Shown: piece by piece, positions 61,761-64,000 of the stretch | Position numbering within the stretch: position 1 is the first letter of the stretch | Layout: every line of letters starts with the position of its first letter | Assembly: GCA_018881555.1 (NCBI GenBank) | Contig: JACAXG010000068.1 | Span: 2,570,198 to 2,634,197, forward strand | Length of the DNA stretch: 64,000 nucleotides | Source: Amblyornis subalaris | Taxonomy: Eukaryota; Chordata; Aves; Passeriformes; Ptilonorhynchidae | Direction of reading: 5' to 3' | The notes under the pieces: model-generated | What the model was told of the DNA's origin: nothing | Databases searched by the model: none | Seen by the model: only the letters and a program-made list of their open reading frames with translations | Position numbers and translations under genes: made by a program

Positions 61761-64000
61761 ATAGCACTACCCTATTTCTTCTCCATACGTATTTTCCTAT
61801 GGACCATCCTGATCCAGGTTTCATCAGTTTCTGTGCAGAAGGCATAAATATTATTTTGAAATTACATGTAACCATGATGTCAAACTTTCAATCTAGTTGG
61901 ATAATGACTCTAATCTGGCCCAAACTACATTCTAGATGTTTTTTGTCATCTTTACATGTGAAAGGTGAGAGAAATATAAAATAAAGGTTATAAAACANCA
62001 GAACTGAAAGGTAAAGTAGTGAAAGGAATCTTAAACTTTTGTCTTAGTGAAATTCTAATGCTAATTTATTTTTCAATCAATTGCAATAAGCCTATATAAA
62101 GAATTTGAAAGTGAAAGCAGACTGGCAGAATAGCTGCCTGTAATTTACCTAAACTCAGGTGTGTAGAGACTACAAATCTTCTGATGTTTTTGAAAGCAGT
62201 AAAATTATTAACAAATACATTAGCCTTTCCAGTCAAAATTGAGTAGTTATGGTTGCATTTTCTACTTTTACTCTTGTGCTGTGTTTTGTTTCGATTCTGT
62301 GCCAATGGACTTCCAAGTGTTGTAGTGATCTTCATTATTTGGTAATATCTGCTGCACAAATACTCGCACATCATTCACCCACAGTAAAAATGCAGCTGAA
62401 GGACTGAAAAGACAAATTAGAAAACAGATTTTCCTCAGGCTGAATGTGGAGATGCTGAAGGCATTTGCCACCTCACTTCCTTGCTTTGCGTGGCTGTGAT
62501 GTTGGAAGGGTGGCATGGCCATTTAATTAAAGTGCTGGAGTGGATTAAGGTCCTGGTATCGACTGGGAATGGTGACTTCGGGCACCAGATGGCTGTGTCC
62601 AAATGCTCCTTGGCTCTGCACACATCAGGAACCACAAAGGCAGTGGCCCATCCACAGCAACGTGAAGGACATTATCACAAATCTCCTCTAGAAAGTTGTT
62701 TTGCCAATGATTCCAAACCAAAAAGGAAACTTCTATGAAATATGCATTCACATGATTAATTGGTCCTGAATTACTGCAAAAATGTCAACTTTTGAATACT
62801 ATTTTAAGGAGAAAAATGTAATCTTTAAGAATTAGTGTTAATTCACAATTATTAATGTAAGCCCCCTTTTAAGAGGATTCTGAAATGAAGCACCTCCTTT
62901 TCTCCTCATCAGAAGTGCGAAGTGTGCATGAAGTGAGCTATTTTGGGGTTGGCTATGGATTAAAATTCAGAAGGGTGGTTATTAGCTTTTGATATTGTCT
63001 TGAAAGTTGATGCTGTTCTTCCCCATTCCCCTTCCCTGAAGGTTGTAGAGAATGCTGTGCTTAGCAGAATAATAAAAATAAAATAAACACCTGCCCTCAG
63101 ATTGGTTCTGTGATTGGTACCACAGCAAAATAGGGGGGAAAAATCCTGTCAAAATGCTCTTTAATCTGTCAGATGTGCAAGTTTAAGACAAAAAGAATAA
63201 ACATGATCTGTATAGTCACCTTATACAAGGTGTCTGTTATGAAACCCAAGCTCTTTTTGGGAAGCACTGGACCACCATTAATTCTCAAAGGATTTGGCAG
63301 CTCTTCACATGGATGCAAACCTGCAAAAGGGGTTTTGTGAGGATGTCATACCTATGGAAAGACAGACCTATGACCCTTGTGGACCTGTTTGTCTTTTCTT
63401 CAGTTCTGCCAAGTGGGTGCAATGACATATTCCTGTTCCACAGAATGGTGGTAGTTTTTGAGACACTTGTAAGTATTTCAGGACACAAAATTCTCATGAA
63501 ATGAAGCAAAACACAGGCAAAATGATCTTAAACTTTAATGAGACCAAATATACTTTAAAAGTATTGTTCAGCTAAGAAAGTGCAAATATTTTGCTGTGGA
63601 GTGCTGGACCCTGGAATTGCTGTGTAGGAGAGTATCAGCTACATCTTTGGTTTATGGCTCAAGACCACCCAGTGAGCTACTGGTAAGTGGGGAATGAGTT
63701 GCAGAAGTTTCATTTCTAAAGGCTGCATTATACCTTGCCTTGTCTCTGTGTGGTCACCTCTACTTGTGTAAATAGAGTAATGAACTACATCCCCTTTGCA
63801 GAGCAGTAATACCACAGGACGCAAGCAGCAAAAGAATTGGTCCCTCTATGTCCCATTCCTGACAAATCCNAACGTCCTTCTGGCCATGTTCACTCCACAA
63901 GGACAATGTTTTCCTTTATTTGCCTTCCCTTATGTCAGTCTCTCGTGTTTCTCCATTTTCCTTGCATTGCAGCAGGCTGGTGTGAACAGCTGTAACCACA
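61761..64000. other. Non-coding stretch, nothing recognised
   Basis: AT-rich single-copy sequence to the end of the window. No exon, RNA gene or transposon was recognised, and open frames are all short. Confidence 0.5.

Noticed and set aside
1..64000. CRISPR arrays, insertion sequences, operons, riboswitches or other prokaryotic systems
   Set aside because: The sequence is vertebrate non-coding DNA with CR1 LINEs; there is no gene density, ribosome-binding signals or regularly spaced repeats.
1..64000. Endogenous retrovirus or LTR element
   Set aside because: No paired LTRs, primer-binding site or retroviral protein similarity was noticed on either strand by eye. A library search could still reveal a degraded solo LTR.

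Overview
The window is vertebrate nuclear DNA, almost certainly from a bird. The main evidence is retroelement content. There are two fairly young, 5'-truncated CR1 LINE tails of avian type (39.46-39.95 kb and 59.52-59.66 kb), two much older CR1 fragments of the kind typical of crocodiles and turtles (about 1.99-2.64 kb and 11.90-12.66 kb), and degraded palindromic short repeats that also look archosaur/turtle-like. Overall repeat load is low, as usual for birds. I cannot name the species, chromosome or neighbouring gene.

I find no convincing protein-coding exon, tRNA, rRNA or other RNA gene. Open frames are short, overlap in several frames on both strands, and encode nothing I recognise. The single exception is a 3' remnant of CR1 ORF2 on the minus strand at 39547-39792. 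The window is best described as intergenic, or the inside of a very large intron.

Layout: 0-10 kb is unremarkable single-copy DNA containing one ancient CR1 fragment and one small palindromic repeat. 10.46-10.88 kb is a candidate conserved element ending in a CpG cluster. 11.9-12.66 kb is a long ancient CR1 fragment. 12.7-23.5 kb is mostly featureless, with an A/C-rich tract and a homeodomain-type palindrome near 22.15 kb. 23.55-24.02 kb is a candidate conserved element next to a CpG-rich patch. 25.77-36.53 kb has no ambiguous bases at all, although the rest of the window averages more than two isolated Ns per kb; it carries an inverted pair of octamer sites and a 12-bp hairpin. 36.46-36.95, 40.22-40.57, 42.24-42.55 and 45.48-46.17 kb are further candidate regulatory elements, several pairing a CpG cluster with an AT-rich block full of ATTA-type sites. 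47.3 kb holds an ancient palindromic repeat. 56.5-56.9 and 60.2-61.8 kb hold weaker candidates.

The recurring pairing of a CpG patch with an AT-rich, homeodomain-motif-rich block resembles the long-range enhancer landscape around a developmental regulator gene. That reading is inference from composition and motifs. No alignment could be run, and I found no new molecular system that I could defend.
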